Under the pieces are notes generated by a model. The model did no database searches and was not told where the DNA came from. It worked only from the letters and a program-made list of their open reading frames with translations. From a virus, in IMG/VR virus record IMGVR_UViG_3300046837_000062, positions 1-41,382 of that record: a stretch of 41,382 nucleotides of DNA; one strand, 5' to 3'. The translations under genes and the position numbers were made by a program. Each line of letters opens with the position of its first letter. The first letter of the stretch is position 1. Below are positions 15,842 to 22,489 of this stretch, piece after piece.

Positions 15842-17088
15842 AGCACATCTGGCTCTCGCTGATCCTCGTGTTCATTGCTGCGTCGGCCGTGCAGGCACAA
15901 CCACGCCCCGGCGCCTTTACCACCATCGTCGCGACCGACACGTCACCGACCGCGGTCTGTGTCGGCTGCCCGATTGGCGTGGCGACACCAGCCGTGAATA
16001 GTGGTCTGATTGCGCAGAGCATCACCCTGCCCACGGGTGCGCCGACCGTGACCACCAACAAGCTGTATTCGGTGAGCGGATCGCTGTTCTTCAACGGCGT
16101 TGGCTTGGCGTCAGGCTCGAGCGTGTCCGGCACCACGGGGAAACTGAGCAAGTTCACCAGTGCTACCTCGCTGGGCGATAGTTTGCTCTCGGAATCCGGC
16201 ACGGCCGTCACGGTCGGCGGCACCACATTGGCGCTCTCCGGCCTGATCACGGACACGGCCTTTGGTGCGCATCTCTTCAGTGCCGCGGGCACGGGCGGCC
16301 AGACGCTCACCCTGCGGAATACCACGGCCGGCACAGCCAATGGCTCGGGCCTGAATCTGGGCAGCGATGTCATCAATCAGACGTTGGTCGAAGCCTACTC
16401 CTCCACCTACACACCCGCGGCCTATCGTGTGGCGAGCGGATCATCGTTGATTGGGCAGGGCACCGGCGGGCTCTCGCTCGTGACGACGGATGGCGCGGCC
16501 GTCATGCGGTTCTACACGTCGGCCGCGGAACGGATGCGGCTGTCGGCCGCCGGCGGGCTCAGCATCGGCAACACCGTGGACCCTGGCGCCGGCTCCCTGC
16601 GGCTGACGGGCAATAACACGGTGCTCGGCAATGAGGCGATCACGGGCAATCTGTCGGTGACGGGCACGTCCACGCTGGGCGCCACCACGACCGGCGCCAT
16701 CAATGCCACGACCGTGACCACCAGCGGCGCCGCCACGATTGGCACCAGTGTGAGCTCGGCCACCTTGACCACGACGGGCGCGGCCATCATTGGCACGACG
16801 CTGAATGTGGGAGGCTTGGCGACCGTCCCGCTGCGCTTCGCCATCGTCTCGGCTGGTGCCGGGGTCACGGCCGTGGCGGGGCAGATGGTGCTGGCCAATG
16901 GCACGTTCAACGTGACGCTACCAGCGGCCACCTCGGGCGCCGTCGTGGATGTAAAGAATGTCGGCACCGGCGTGATCACGGTGGCGCCGGCGAGTGGCAC
17001 GCTCGATGGTGCGGCGAATTATTCGCTGAGCGTGCAATACCAGTCCGTCACGGTGGTCGCGGACGGCACGAACTGGTTTATTCGTTAG
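15838..17088 (+). CDS. Tail-fibre-like protein with an N-terminal signal peptide
   Basis: 416 residues; ATGA overlap with the fibre gene. Residues 1-20 look like a Sec signal peptide: Lys2, hydrophobic LSLILVFIAASAV and a VQA|Q cleavage-like site. The mature part is Gly/Thr/Ser rich with a fibre-like repeat texture, including GTTGKLSKFTSATSLGDS and a series of S/T-G.ATIGTSV-type strands. It ends in a compact C-terminal beta-domain (VVDVKNVGTGVITVAP, TVVADGTNWFIR). A signal peptide is unexpected on a particle protein. It may be an exported fibre-like protein or a leader removed during assembly. The stop codon overlaps the convergent gene. Confidence 0.7.
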   Translation: MKHIWLSLILVFIAASAVQAQPRPGAFTTIVATDTSPTAVCVGCPIGVATPAVNSGLIAQSITLPTGAPTVTTNKLYSVSGSLFFNGVGLASGSSVSGTTGKLSKFTSATSLGDSLLSESGTAVTVGGTTLALSGLITDTAFGAHLFSAAGTGGQTLTLRNTTAGTANGSGLNLGSDVINQTLVEAYSSTYTPAAYRVASGSSLIGQGTGGLSLVTTDGAAVMRFYTSAAERMRLSAAGGLSIGNTVDPGAGSLRLTGNNTVLGNEAITGNLSVTGTSTLGATTTGAINATTVTTSGAATIGTSVSSATLTTTGAAIIGTTLNVGGLATVPLRFAIVSAGAGVTAVAGQMVLANGTFNVTLPAATSGAVVDVKNVGTGVITVAPASGTLDGAANYSLSVQYQSVTVVADGTNWFIR

Positions 17089-17171
17089 CGCGTCAGCAAC
17101 CAGACCACGCCTGCGAAGATCGCCAGCGCATAGGCGAAGTCGTGCAGCCACTCGAGCGCGTGCGCCGTCAT
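17085..17171 (-). CDS. 28-residue membrane peptide, last gene of leftward operon
   Basis: ATG at 17171 overlaps the upstream gene's TGA (ATGA), and the TAA at 17085-17087 overlaps the fibre gene's TAG on the other strand. The product, beginning MTAHALEWLHDFAYALAIF and ending in GVVWLLTR, is one hydrophobic helix with a charged end, about the length of a single membrane span. Too small for a family call; a tiny regulator of a membrane process is possible. Support comes from the overlap and the hydrophobic pattern. Confidence 0.5.
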   Translation of the reverse strand: MTAHALEWLHDFAYALAIFAGVVWLLTR

Positions 17172-17512
17172 GCGAGCTTCGCGGCAATGCCGTCGACCAC
17201 GGCGCCTTCGGCCTGCACCTTGGTGCCCTGCGCCTGCAGCGCGGCGACAATAGCAGCGTTGTCAGCAGCGGACGAGCCCTGATGCGAAGCGATGAAGGCG
17301 TCGACCTTCGCGGAGAGGTCGGCGAGTTTGGCATCCTGCGCTGCAATGTTGGCGTCCTGGGCGGAGAGGGCATCGGTGACAGTCTGGTCTACGGCCATGA
17401 TCATAATCTCCAGTTCGAGTAGTAAGACGATGACGTGCTCGAGAGTCTTAATCTCGCGCCCATCGTGGCAGCGGAACGGCGGTTTCTTCTTCGTGGGCGT
17501 GCGTTTCGCCAT
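17168..17512 (-). CDS. Small helical protein with possible internal start
   Basis: ATG at 17512 with an upstream AAGG Shine-Dalgarno-like site gives 114 residues. Residues 1-38 are basic then hydrophobic (CHDGREIKTLEHVIVLLLELE). An internal ATG at 17398, nine bases after GGAG, would give a 76-residue product starting MAVDQTVTDALSAQDANIAA, a pattern common to short phage helical proteins. The C-terminal part is a coiled-coil-like Ala-rich helix. Two products from one frame are possible. Function unknown. Confidence 0.6.
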   Translation of the reverse strand: MAKRTPTKKKPPFRCHDGREIKTLEHVIVLLLELEIMIMAVDQTVTDALSAQDANIAAQDAKLADLSAKVDAFIASHQGSSAADNAAIVAALQAQGTKVQAEGAVVDGIAAKLA

Positions 17513-17519
17513 CTGCGCT

Positions 17520-17657
17520 TTACCTTAACACGGGCACCGGTAGTTCTTCTCTGAGAATTGCGCGGGTCGTCTCGATGAAATAGCCGGAGGGCGGCATCGG
17601 GCATTCCGTGATGATGCGGGTCAGGATACGGTCGATCAGCGCCTCTTTTTTGGTCAT
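17520..17657 (-). CDS. 45-residue hypothetical peptide
   Basis: ATG at 17657 overlaps the previous TGA (CTATGA), and the TAA lies seven bases before the next gene's ATG. The product begins MTKKEALIDRILTRIITE and ends REELPVPVLR; it is amphipathic and charged, with no Cys pairs or membrane span. Coupled overlap and placement in the operon support it as a gene. No family recognised. Confidence 0.5.
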   Translation of the reverse strand: MTKKEALIDRILTRIITECPMPPSGYFIETTRAILREELPVPVLR

Positions 17658-17836
17658 AGTGTCACCGCCGCGTGCTCCGCATCAATCTCCTGAAACGCTT
17701 CCCGTGTCTCGAGTAATTCACCTTCCGCCCGGTAGAGCCGTTTCTTCAGCAGCAGAAAGAAATCGTCGTCGGGTAGCGAGAGCTCTGTTGGGCTGAAGAC
17801 GAGGTAGTAGCGCAGGTAGTCGCTGTGTTCGTTCAC
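17654..17836 (-). CDS. 60-residue acidic hypothetical protein
   Basis: The GTG at 17836 has a strong upstream GGAGG nine bases away; it overlaps the previous stop (GTGA). The upstream in-frame extension is not favoured. The product begins MNEHSDYLRYYLVFSPTELS (GTG read as Met) and continues DDDFFLLLKKRLYRAEGE, then an acidic helix. No motif assigned. Likely a small early protein of unknown role. Confidence 0.6.
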   Translation of the reverse strand: MNEHSDYLRYYLVFSPTELSLPDDDFFLLLKKRLYRAEGELLETREAFQEIDAEHAAVTL

Positions 17837-17904
17837 GGCTTGTTTCCTCCGTAGTTGTGCCACCACTTCCAGCTGCCCCAGCGGTTGCCGTGCATCTTCT
17901 TCAT
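17833..17904 (-). CDS. 23-residue Trp/His-rich peptide
   Basis: ATG at 17904 overlaps the preceding TGA (ATGA) and its own TGA overlaps the next GTG (GTGA). The sequence begins MKKMHGNRWGSWKWWHNY, unusually rich in Trp, His and Lys. It also carries the GGAGG that serves the next gene. It could be a real micro-peptide or a short coupling reading frame. Evidence is limited to the overlaps and skewed composition. Confidence 0.4.
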   Translation of the reverse strand: MKKMHGNRWGSWKWWHNYGGNKP

Positions 17905-18026
17905 GGGTAAAGCTTCTCAATCTTCCCGCAGCGCGGGCAGTTGATGATGTAATACCAGCGTCCATCGGTCTCATCTCCACTGCCGATACAGATCCATGTG
18001 TGCCAGAACCAGCAGAGGAATCTCAT
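17901..18026 (-). CDS. 41-residue aromatic, Cys-pair miniprotein
   Basis: ATG at 18026 overlaps the previous TGA (ATGA), with AGGA upstream; the stop overlaps the next ATG. The product begins MRFLCWFWHTWICIGSGDET and ends YIINCPRCGKIEKLYP. It has a Trp/Phe-rich start with Cys5 and Cys13, and a C-terminal CPRC pair. This resembles a minimal zinc-ribbon-like phage protein. Function unknown. Confidence 0.6.
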   Translation of the reverse strand: MRFLCWFWHTWICIGSGDETDGRWYYIINCPRCGKIEKLYP

Positions 18027-18235
18027 TGGGGCGTCCTGTCCTGCTCAGCGGCACGCACGGCCGCCACCAGTTCGCCAATCATCTCTTCGGCTTCATATTC
18101 AATTGCACAGATTGGGCTCATACAGGGCACGGCACCGAGGCCGCGTTCTTCGCAGCAATCAGCATGCGCGTTAAAGCGACTCGCCCGTAGCCGCGCTTTC
18201 AAGTCCAACGCTCTGGCTCGGAGGTCTTCGGTCAT
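18023..18235 (-). CDS. 70-residue Cys-containing early protein
   Basis: ATG at 18235 preceded by GGAGAGGA; overlaps the 18-residue ORF's stop and the next ATG (both ATGA). A basic helical start (LRARALDLKARLRASRFNAH) leads into a Cys-bearing middle (ADCCEER, PCMSPIC) and an acidic helix (EYEAEEMIGELVAAVRAAE). The four Cys could bind a metal. No family recognised. Confidence 0.6.
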   Translation of the reverse strand: MTEDLRARALDLKARLRASRFNAHADCCEERGLGAVPCMSPICAIEYEAEEMIGELVAAVRAAEQDRTPQ

Positions 18236-18288
18236 GTCCTCTCCGTGTCTACGGGGTCCGCAGGGGGAAGCGGTTGCCAGTCACTCAT
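18232..18288 (-). CDS. 18-residue coupled micro-ORF
   Basis: ATG at 18288 overlaps the previous gene's TGA, and its TGA overlaps the next gene's ATG (ATGA on both sides). The peptide begins MSDWQPLPPADPVD. It also spans the GGAGAGG Shine-Dalgarno of the next gene. It may act only to pass ribosomes between genes. Confidence is low because of its size. Confidence 0.35.
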   Translation of the reverse strand: MSDWQPLPPADPVDTERT

Positions 18289-18455
18289 TCTGTGTGCTCC
18301 TTCGCGTGAGCGGGGGAGGGCGATGGTTTGCGCGGCGGTGAGGGCCACGGAGCCAGCGTCTTGATGCCAAGCGCCTGACGCATCATCTTCGCGGCTTTCT
18401 TGAAGCCGACCAGTCGAATGGCTTCACCGAAGGTAATGAAATCAGTCTGCATCAT
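18285..18455 (-). CDS. 56-residue early protein
   Basis: ATG at 18455 with AAGGAG five bases upstream; ATGA overlap with the upstream gene. It begins MMQTDFITFGEAIRLVGFKK, a short helical segment that resembles the start of small phage HTH-like or helical proteins. The C-terminus is Pro/Ser rich. The longer reading from 18548 has no ribosome-binding support. Function unknown. Confidence 0.55.
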   Translation of the reverse strand: MMQTDFITFGEAIRLVGFKKAAKMMRQALGIKTLAPWPSPPRKPSPSPAHAKEHTE

Positions 18456-18691
18456 GGCCGCTCCTTGTCCGGTGGGGGAGCCGGGGAGGGAGAGGACAGA
18501 GCCATGAAGTCGTGAGCCCAATTCTGTCGATAGATGCAGGCTGGACAATGCCAGCCGTCATGGTGAGCCACCAGCACTGGATGCGTGCCGCTATCGCCCG
18601 CGCCACAGGTGAACGGATGCACGTCGCCCCGCTCCTGCCACTGGTTCAACGCCACGACCTGTTCAACCGACCACGGAGCTTCGATCATCAT
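18452..18691 (-). CDS. Zinc-ribbon-type phage protein (WSVEQV...HPFTCG...RQNWAHDFM)
   Basis: 79 residues; ATGA overlap with the gene upstream. The pattern WSVEQVVALNQWQERG, HPFTCG, LVAHHDGWHCPAC and YRQNWAHDFM matches a small protein family I recognise from many phage early regions. A CPAC pair with an earlier Cys and several His could bind zinc. The product tail is Pro-rich. Biochemical role is unknown. Confidence 0.7.
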   Translation of the reverse strand: MMIEAPWSVEQVVALNQWQERGDVHPFTCGAGDSGTHPVLVAHHDGWHCPACIYRQNWAHDFMALSSPSPAPPPDKERP

Positions 18692-19137
18692 GGCTGTTCC
18701 TTAGCAGGCGCTGCCGACGCACGTGGAGAGGCCAACCGAGCGCGGAGATATTCGATTTCGTGTTGGCAAGAGCGCCAGTTCTGCTCCAGCTTCGCAATGC
18801 GCTTCTCAGCGTCGGCTTTGTAGGCATCGGCATCGTCACAGGCTTGGTGATAACTGACTTTCCAGTTCACAGCCTCGGTGTCCCTCTCTGGGGCGTCGGA
18901 GGAGGCACGCAGGCGCTCGACCCCTTCACGCACCATCTTGCAGTCAGGATGCACGCAGTTCTCGAAGGCTTCGTAGGAGCCGTCATCAACGTCCGGCCAG
19001 TCGATGCCAGCGTTATGCTTCCAATGCTCCACCGAGAACAGCGCGTTCGCGCCGACTGCTTCGTAATGGACCTTTTCCGCGAACTTGAGAAGCTGATCCA
19101 GCGGTTGGGCTTCCCCGGCGCGGACAGGATCAGTCAT
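18688..19137 (-). CDS. Coiled-coil early protein with Cys/His middle
   Basis: 149 residues; ATGA overlap with the neighbour on each side. Residues ~25-70 hold aromatic and Cys/His residues (HYEAVGANALFSVEHWKH, CVHPDC). Residues ~95-135 form a helix (YKADAEKRIAKLEQNW, EIEYLRARLA) predicted to be coiled coil. Tail is Ala/Pro rich. No enzyme motif. It might be a scaffold or inhibitor protein; function not assigned. Confidence 0.6.
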   Translation of the reverse strand: MTDPVRAGEAQPLDQLLKFAEKVHYEAVGANALFSVEHWKHNAGIDWPDVDDGSYEAFENCVHPDCKMVREGVERLRASSDAPERDTEAVNWKVSYHQACDDADAYKADAEKRIAKLEQNWRSCQHEIEYLRARLASPRASAAPAKEQP

Positions 19138-19235
19138 GGCTTCACCTCAATGAACCTGGCGCACACGAGCCGTGGGACACAACTCGCCGGGATGGAACGG
19201 CTCCCAGCCGTCAGTGCGCCAGATTCAACTCGCAT
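19134..19235 (-). CDS. 33-residue ORF, possibly a frameshifted small gene
   Basis: ATG at 19235 overlaps the end of the previous gene by 11 bases, and its TGA overlaps the next ATG (ATGA). It ends RLVCARFIEVKP. The frame that continues past the previous gene's stop (19147-19224) encodes DGWEPFHPGELCPTARV, which looks more protein-like than the N-terminal part of this ORF. A small gene with compensating indels is one explanation. Listed for completeness. Confidence 0.35.
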   Translation of the reverse strand: MRVESGALTAGSRSIPASCVPRLVCARFIEVKP

Positions 19236-19440
19236 CAGCGTCATAGCCTGCCACGGCCAGCAGCTGAAACTTCATCCCGCGAATCGCCGCAATCTGTGCC
19301 GGTGTCAAGGCGCTGGCCGGTGACGCGACGAGCACGCCATCCTTCGCGGTCAGCGTCACGCCGGCATTCTCGAGCTCGAGTGCCAGCGCAATCGCCTCTT
19401 CCTGCACGATGAGGCCGCCCTTGAGTTCAACGGCGCTCAC
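19225..19440 (-). CDS. TubC-N-like small protein
   Basis: GTG at 19440 gives 71 residues (a TTG at 19458 would add six). The sequence has IALALELENAGVTLTAKDG, ASALTPAQIAAIR, then KFQLLAVAGYD. This matches the short helix-hairpin domain (TubC docking-domain-like) often seen as a stand-alone phage protein or fused to replication proteins. The 5' end overlaps the HNH gene by 14 bases, unlike the usual 4-base overlaps in this operon, as if the start was re-made after insertion of the HNH gene. Confidence 0.65.
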   Translation of the reverse strand: MSAVELKGGLIVQEEAIALALELENAGVTLTAKDGVLVASPASALTPAQIAAIRGMKFQLLAVAGYDADAS

Positions 19441-19762
19441 GATATGCCTGTTGCGCAAGATTACGGCAAGCCTTACATCGAAATCGTGACTGCTTGTTCA
19501 TCTGTTCAATCAACTTCCATTCGTTGCATTGGGAACAGAGCCGATGTGTGGGTGTCTCTCTGCCGATCCTTAACTGCTGTAAATGAAAAGCAGTGTGCTC
19601 GCCGTGCGTCATCACCTCTAAATTATCTGGATGATTATTGCGAACATTTCCATCGATGTGATGCACCACTTCATCAGCGGCAAGCTTCCGTCCTAGTTTT
19701 TGCGCGGCAATCTGTCGATATTTCAAGATGTAGCGGCCAGTTAGTCGCCGACTTGGCTGCAT
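19427..19762 (-). CDS. HNH endonuclease (homing type)
   Basis: 111 residues. The HNH motif is clear: EVVHHIDGNVRNNHPDNLEV with His34-His35, Asp37, Asn43/His44 and Asn47, then HGEHTAFH. A C-terminal zinc ribbon has Cys76-x2-Cys79 and Cys96-x2-Cys99. HNH enzymes cut DNA and in phages are often mobile. The gene is visibly poorer in GC than its neighbours and interrupts an otherwise tightly overlapped operon, which fits recent insertion. A GGATTTTAGCC stretch precedes its ATG, echoing the junction before the 20619 start. Confidence 0.88.
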   Translation of the reverse strand: MQPSRRLTGRYILKYRQIAAQKLGRKLAADEVVHHIDGNVRNNHPDNLEVMTHGEHTAFHLQQLRIGRETPTHRLCSQCNEWKLIEQMNKQSRFRCKACRNLAQQAYRERR

Positions 19763-19764
19763 GG

Positions 19765-20619
19765 CTAAAATCCGATGTCGTCGGCGGTGAGCAGCGGCGT
19801 AGCTTCCGGCACCGGCTGCGGAATCGGCGCAGCGACCACGGCTTCAGGTGACATGAACTCGCGCACAAATGTGCGGCCATTCTTCGACGCAGTTACCGCC
19901 ACCATAGGCTGTCCGCTCGTCACAAGTCCCTGTGCCACGGCAGTCAAGTCGTCCTTAGTGATGTAGAACTCTTCGCCCCGATGCGTGACGATAATCGACT
20001 TCACCGGACCAGTGCCAGGCCGGATGGCTTTCAAGATATGCTGATCTAAAGGCAGGGCGTCTCCGATGGCCTGTTCCGCTGGCGAGGCTGGCGCAGGAAG
20101 CGGCAACTGGAGACGGGCGACCGGAAGTGGCTCGACCACCACCGCGCCAGGAATGGACGCCACCTCCGTCTCGTCCAGCATCCCGAGCCCGCAGATCGCC
20201 AGCGTGACGCGCCGCTTCGCTTTCGTCTCCGCTTTCATCATCGCGTTGGCGCGCGCCTCACCTTTCAATGTGGCAATCGGCACGGCTCCGATATTCTCAT
20301 CGGTGCGACCGGATGGCAGCGTGGCGCGGGCGGTGACGATGTAGCAATCCTCCATCACTTCGCGGGCCATAATCTGCACGCTCACGCTATGCAACTGGCG
20401 CAACTGCTCCGTCGCTTCCCGGCGCGCATAGAGCACTTCCTTGCCGTTCAGCACGATGTATTGGAAGGGCTGCGTGAGCGGGTTCAGTCCGACTGATTCA
20501 CAGACGGCGTTGTAATAGCTCACCTTCTGCTGTGGCGTGAGCTGGCGCAAGTCGCCATGAATCAGCACGCGCTCGATCAAGGCAGGGTCGATGGCCGCAG
20601 TCGTCAAGGCAGTCGTCAT
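19765..20619 (-). CDS. RecT/Bet-like DNA-annealing protein candidate
   Basis: ATG at 20619 with GGAGG eight bases upstream gives 284 residues; the longer frame to 20760 covers another small gene. Residues ~15-130 contain YYNAVCESVGLNPLTQPFQY, a LNGKEVLYA segment, then a Thr/Arg region and MKAETKAKRRVTLAICGLGM. The CxxxGLNPL and ETKAKRR elements recall RecT/Bet/Erf single-strand annealing families. A variable Pro-rich linker leads to a separate C-terminal domain (about residues 200-260). Likely a recombination or ssDNA-binding function. The family assignment is moderate. Confidence 0.55.
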   Translation of the reverse strand: MTTALTTAAIDPALIERVLIHGDLRQLTPQQKVSYYNAVCESVGLNPLTQPFQYIVLNGKEVLYARREATEQLRQLHSVSVQIMAREVMEDCYIVTARATLPSGRTDENIGAVPIATLKGEARANAMMKAETKAKRRVTLAICGLGMLDETEVASIPGAVVVEPLPVARLQLPLPAPASPAEQAIGDALPLDQHILKAIRPGTGPVKSIIVTHRGEEFYITKDDLTAVAQGLVTSGQPMVAVTASKNGRTFVREFMSPEAVVAAPIPQPVPEATPLLTADDIGF

Positions 20620-20621
20620 GG

Positions 20622-20726
20622 CTAAAACCTCCACAGAGTCGGGTGAACGGCATCGTAGCGGCGACGCGCGCGCCATTCCTGCCAGCGGCGCACAATCGCC
20701 TCGATCAGAATCAGCAGCATCGTCAT
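20622..20726 (-). CDS. 34-residue small basic peptide
   Basis: ATG at 20726 overlaps the previous TGA (ATGA), and the TAG sits two bases before the next ATG. The product starts MTMLLILIEAIVRRWQEW and ends RRRYDAVHPTLWRF: a short hydrophobic segment followed by an Arg/Trp-rich tail. It could be an amphipathic membrane-associated peptide. Its 3' end includes the GGAGG of the RecT-like gene, so it may also couple translation. Confidence 0.55.
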   Translation of the reverse strand: MTMLLILIEAIVRRWQEWRARRRYDAVHPTLWRF

Positions 20727-21301
20727 CGGCGCTGCTCCACGATGTCGGGATTGAATTCAATCGCCAGCGCCAGGATGGGCTGGACGCTGCTCATGCTCAA
20801 CTCGGCGAAGTAGAACGTCTTCAGCACCGCCGCGATGTGCTCCAGCCGCTCAAGCAGTGCCTCGGCATCGGCGCGGATACGGTCATGGTCGGCGGCGAGC
20901 TTCTTCGCGGTGGCGTTCCAATCCGCCAAGTCTTCCACGCGCACACCGATTCGGTTCGCGACGATGGTCATCACACGTTGCACCTGCTGCTCTTCGCTGA
21001 ACTGCGTCAAGTTCACCGGCTCGGTGTTCTTCACCGATTCCAGTTCATCGATGCGATTGTTGAGCACCGACAGACTGCGGCGCAGCAGGGCGTTCTCGGC
21101 GCGTGATTCCTTCAGACGGTCGATGATGTTCTCGACCAAGCCATCAGCCCTGTCCATTTCTTCGGCCAATTTGATGGCCTCGTCAGCCAACTTCGTCGCC
21201 ACTTTCACCGTGTCCTTCATGGCGTCCTCATGCTCTTGGCGCTGCTGAAACTGCTGTAACTCATCACGGTGGTCGTTCGGCGACCAGCCAAATGTGCTCA
21301 T
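20723..21301 (-). CDS. Coiled-coil early protein
   Basis: ATG at 21301 with GGAGG five bases upstream gives 192 residues; the start overlaps the previous stop (ATGA). The sequence is long and charged, with heptad-like stretches (DELQQFQQRQEHEDAMKD, LLRRSLSVLNNRIDELES and AADHDRIRADAEALLERLEH). No catalytic motif. Its position just upstream of the RecT-like gene would fit a partner or inhibitor in recombination, but that is a guess. Confidence 0.6.
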   Translation of the reverse strand: MSTFGWSPNDHRDELQQFQQRQEHEDAMKDTVKVATKLADEAIKLAEEMDRADGLVENIIDRLKESRAENALLRRSLSVLNNRIDELESVKNTEPVNLTQFSEEQQVQRVMTIVANRIGVRVEDLADWNATAKKLAADHDRIRADAEALLERLEHIAAVLKTFYFAELSMSSVQPILALAIEFNPDIVEQRR

Positions 21302-21513
21302 CGCAGCCTCCATAGAATGCGTCGGCATTTCGCGCAGCTGCCGTCTCCGTCATCGAGCGGATCGGCGGACCAATCGATGTCGTAGGGAAACTCAGGCACG
21401 GACAACCCGCAGATCGTCTTCGTGTCATCGGTCGGATTCAGCGAATGAATCTTCGTCGGGCGATAGCGCTCTTCTATCGGCTCGTTCAGTCGCCACGTCA
21501 CGAAGCCAGTCAT
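21298..21513 (-). CDS. Cys-motif early protein (KIHSLNPTDDTKTICGL)
   Basis: ATG at 21513, AAGGA six bases upstream, ATGA overlap; 71 residues. The N-terminus has a WRLNEP segment, then KIHSLNPTDDTKTICGL and a C-terminal CAKCRRILWRLR. A single Cys plus the CxxC could form a small zinc site. The KIHS...TxCGL...CxKC pattern is one I recognise from several phage and actinobacterial small proteins. Function unknown. Confidence 0.65.
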   Translation of the reverse strand: MTGFVTWRLNEPIEERYRPTKIHSLNPTDDTKTICGLSVPEFPYDIDWSADPLDDGDGSCAKCRRILWRLR

Positions 21514-21785
21514 CGCCAATCCTTCCCTTCACCGTCGTAGCGTGCCGCGGCACGCTCGTAGGCTTCGTCGTAGTCTGGGTCGTTGCGCGGGTCGGTATCG
21601 ATGATCGTGGCGTCCACCACTTCGATGTCCGTCACCTCGCCGTAGAGCTTCTTCTTGAGGTGCTTGAGCACTTCCTTCTCCAGTTGCGTCTTCTGCTGCT
21701 GCGTCACCCAATCGCGCGGGTCGTCGCCTGCGTCCACCGGCACGTCAATCTCCAGCCGCAGTTCAAAGCGAATCGTGGCGCTCAT
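21510..21785 (-). CDS. 91-residue early protein
   Basis: ATG at 21785 preceded by GGAGAGC; ATGA overlaps on both sides. It opens with a beta-like stretch (MSATIRFELRLEIDVPVDAG), continues with a charged helix (QLEKEVLKHLKKKLYGE) and ends in an acidic region (DPRNDPDYDEAYERAA). No Cys motif. Unknown function. Confidence 0.55.
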   Translation of the reverse strand: MSATIRFELRLEIDVPVDAGDDPRDWVTQQQKTQLEKEVLKHLKKKLYGEVTDIEVVDATIIDTDPRNDPDYDEAYERAAARYDGEGKDWR

Positions 21786-21934
21786 TTGCTCTCCTTCACT
21801 TGGTCGTCATCGTCTACTTCTGGTGGCCGCTGCTCGATCACGTTCGCGCCGTTCCACCGGCACGCAGGGCAGCGGAAGATGTCGTCCGTGACGTGCTTCA
21901 CAGCACCTTCGCACAGGGGGCAGTGGTAACTCAT
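21782..21934 (-). CDS. Zinc-ribbon miniprotein
   Basis: ATG at 21934 overlaps the previous stop (ATGA); 50 residues. Four Cys form a compact ribbon: Cys5-x2-Cys8 (CPLC) and Cys22-x2-Cys25 (CPAC), separated by a short beta-turn. The tail is acidic (PPEVDDDDQVKESK). Such ribbons are common in phage early regions and may bind RNA polymerase or nucleic acid. Role not known. Confidence 0.65.
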   Translation of the reverse strand: MSYHCPLCEGAVKHVTDDIFRCPACRWNGANVIEQRPPEVDDDDQVKESK

Positions 21935-22260
21935 CGCGTCACCGCCTTCGTCTTCGAGGGGCAATCGTCATCGCAGGTGCCGACCACTTCGCCGCAGTCG
22001 TCGCACGTCTCCGGGTGCTCCCGCAGATACTGCGCCTGCTCCTGCGCCAGCCATTCGCTGTAGCGCTCCTGCAGCCGGCCGTCTTCGTAGCGGCGCGCGT
22101 CCTGCGGCAACCACCGCAGGAACGCTTCCGCGCGTTCGGAGGCATCCTCGTAGTTGGGCGCGCCACCGTCTGTGAACACCGGCCCGAAGGCGACGTCGCT
22201 GCTGGAGCAGTAGAGCGCAGCCATCGACTGCAGACCGTCGTGAAGAATGCGAACACCCAT
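21931..22260 (-). CDS. YCSSSD...AFGPVF-type protein with C-terminal zinc site
   Basis: ATG at 22260, GGAGG nine bases upstream; 109 residues. It has the pattern LYCSSSDVAFGPVF, then EAFLRWLPQDARRYEDGRL, YSEWLAQEQAQYLREHPE and a Cys cluster CDDCGEVVGTCDDDC. This matches a small conserved protein seen in phages and bacteria. The Cys cluster likely binds zinc. Biochemical activity unknown. Confidence 0.65.
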   Translation of the reverse strand: MGVRILHDGLQSMAALYCSSSDVAFGPVFTDGGAPNYEDASERAEAFLRWLPQDARRYEDGRLQERYSEWLAQEQAQYLREHPETCDDCGEVVGTCDDDCPSKTKAVTR

Positions 22261-22261
22261 G

Positions 22262-22489
22262 TTAGTAACCCTCCGTCACGGTGAAGCCGTCAGCCCACAA
22301 CTGCTCGGACAGGTCCACGATGTAGCGCGGCTCCACCACTAGCGCGCCGGCAAACCATTGCGCCTCATCGCCGACATGCGCCTCGAGGTGGTGGCGCGCG
22401 TTGTCTGTGGTCGGACGCAGCAGCCAGAGACTGCCGTGGTCGGTGACGATGTAGTCAGCCAGTTCGCGTGCGATATCGTTGGTGGTCAT
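22262..22489 (-). CDS. 75-residue early protein
   Basis: ATG at 22489 with AGGAGG upstream; overlaps the first gene's stop (ATGA). The product begins MTTNDIARELADYIVTDHGS and has WLLRPTTDNARHHLEAH, then AQWFAGALVVEPRYI. A mixed alpha/beta fold is likely. No metal motif. No family I can name. Confidence 0.55.
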   Translation of the reverse strand: MTTNDIARELADYIVTDHGSLWLLRPTTDNARHHLEAHVGDEAQWFAGALVVEPRYIVDLSEQLWADGFTVTEGY

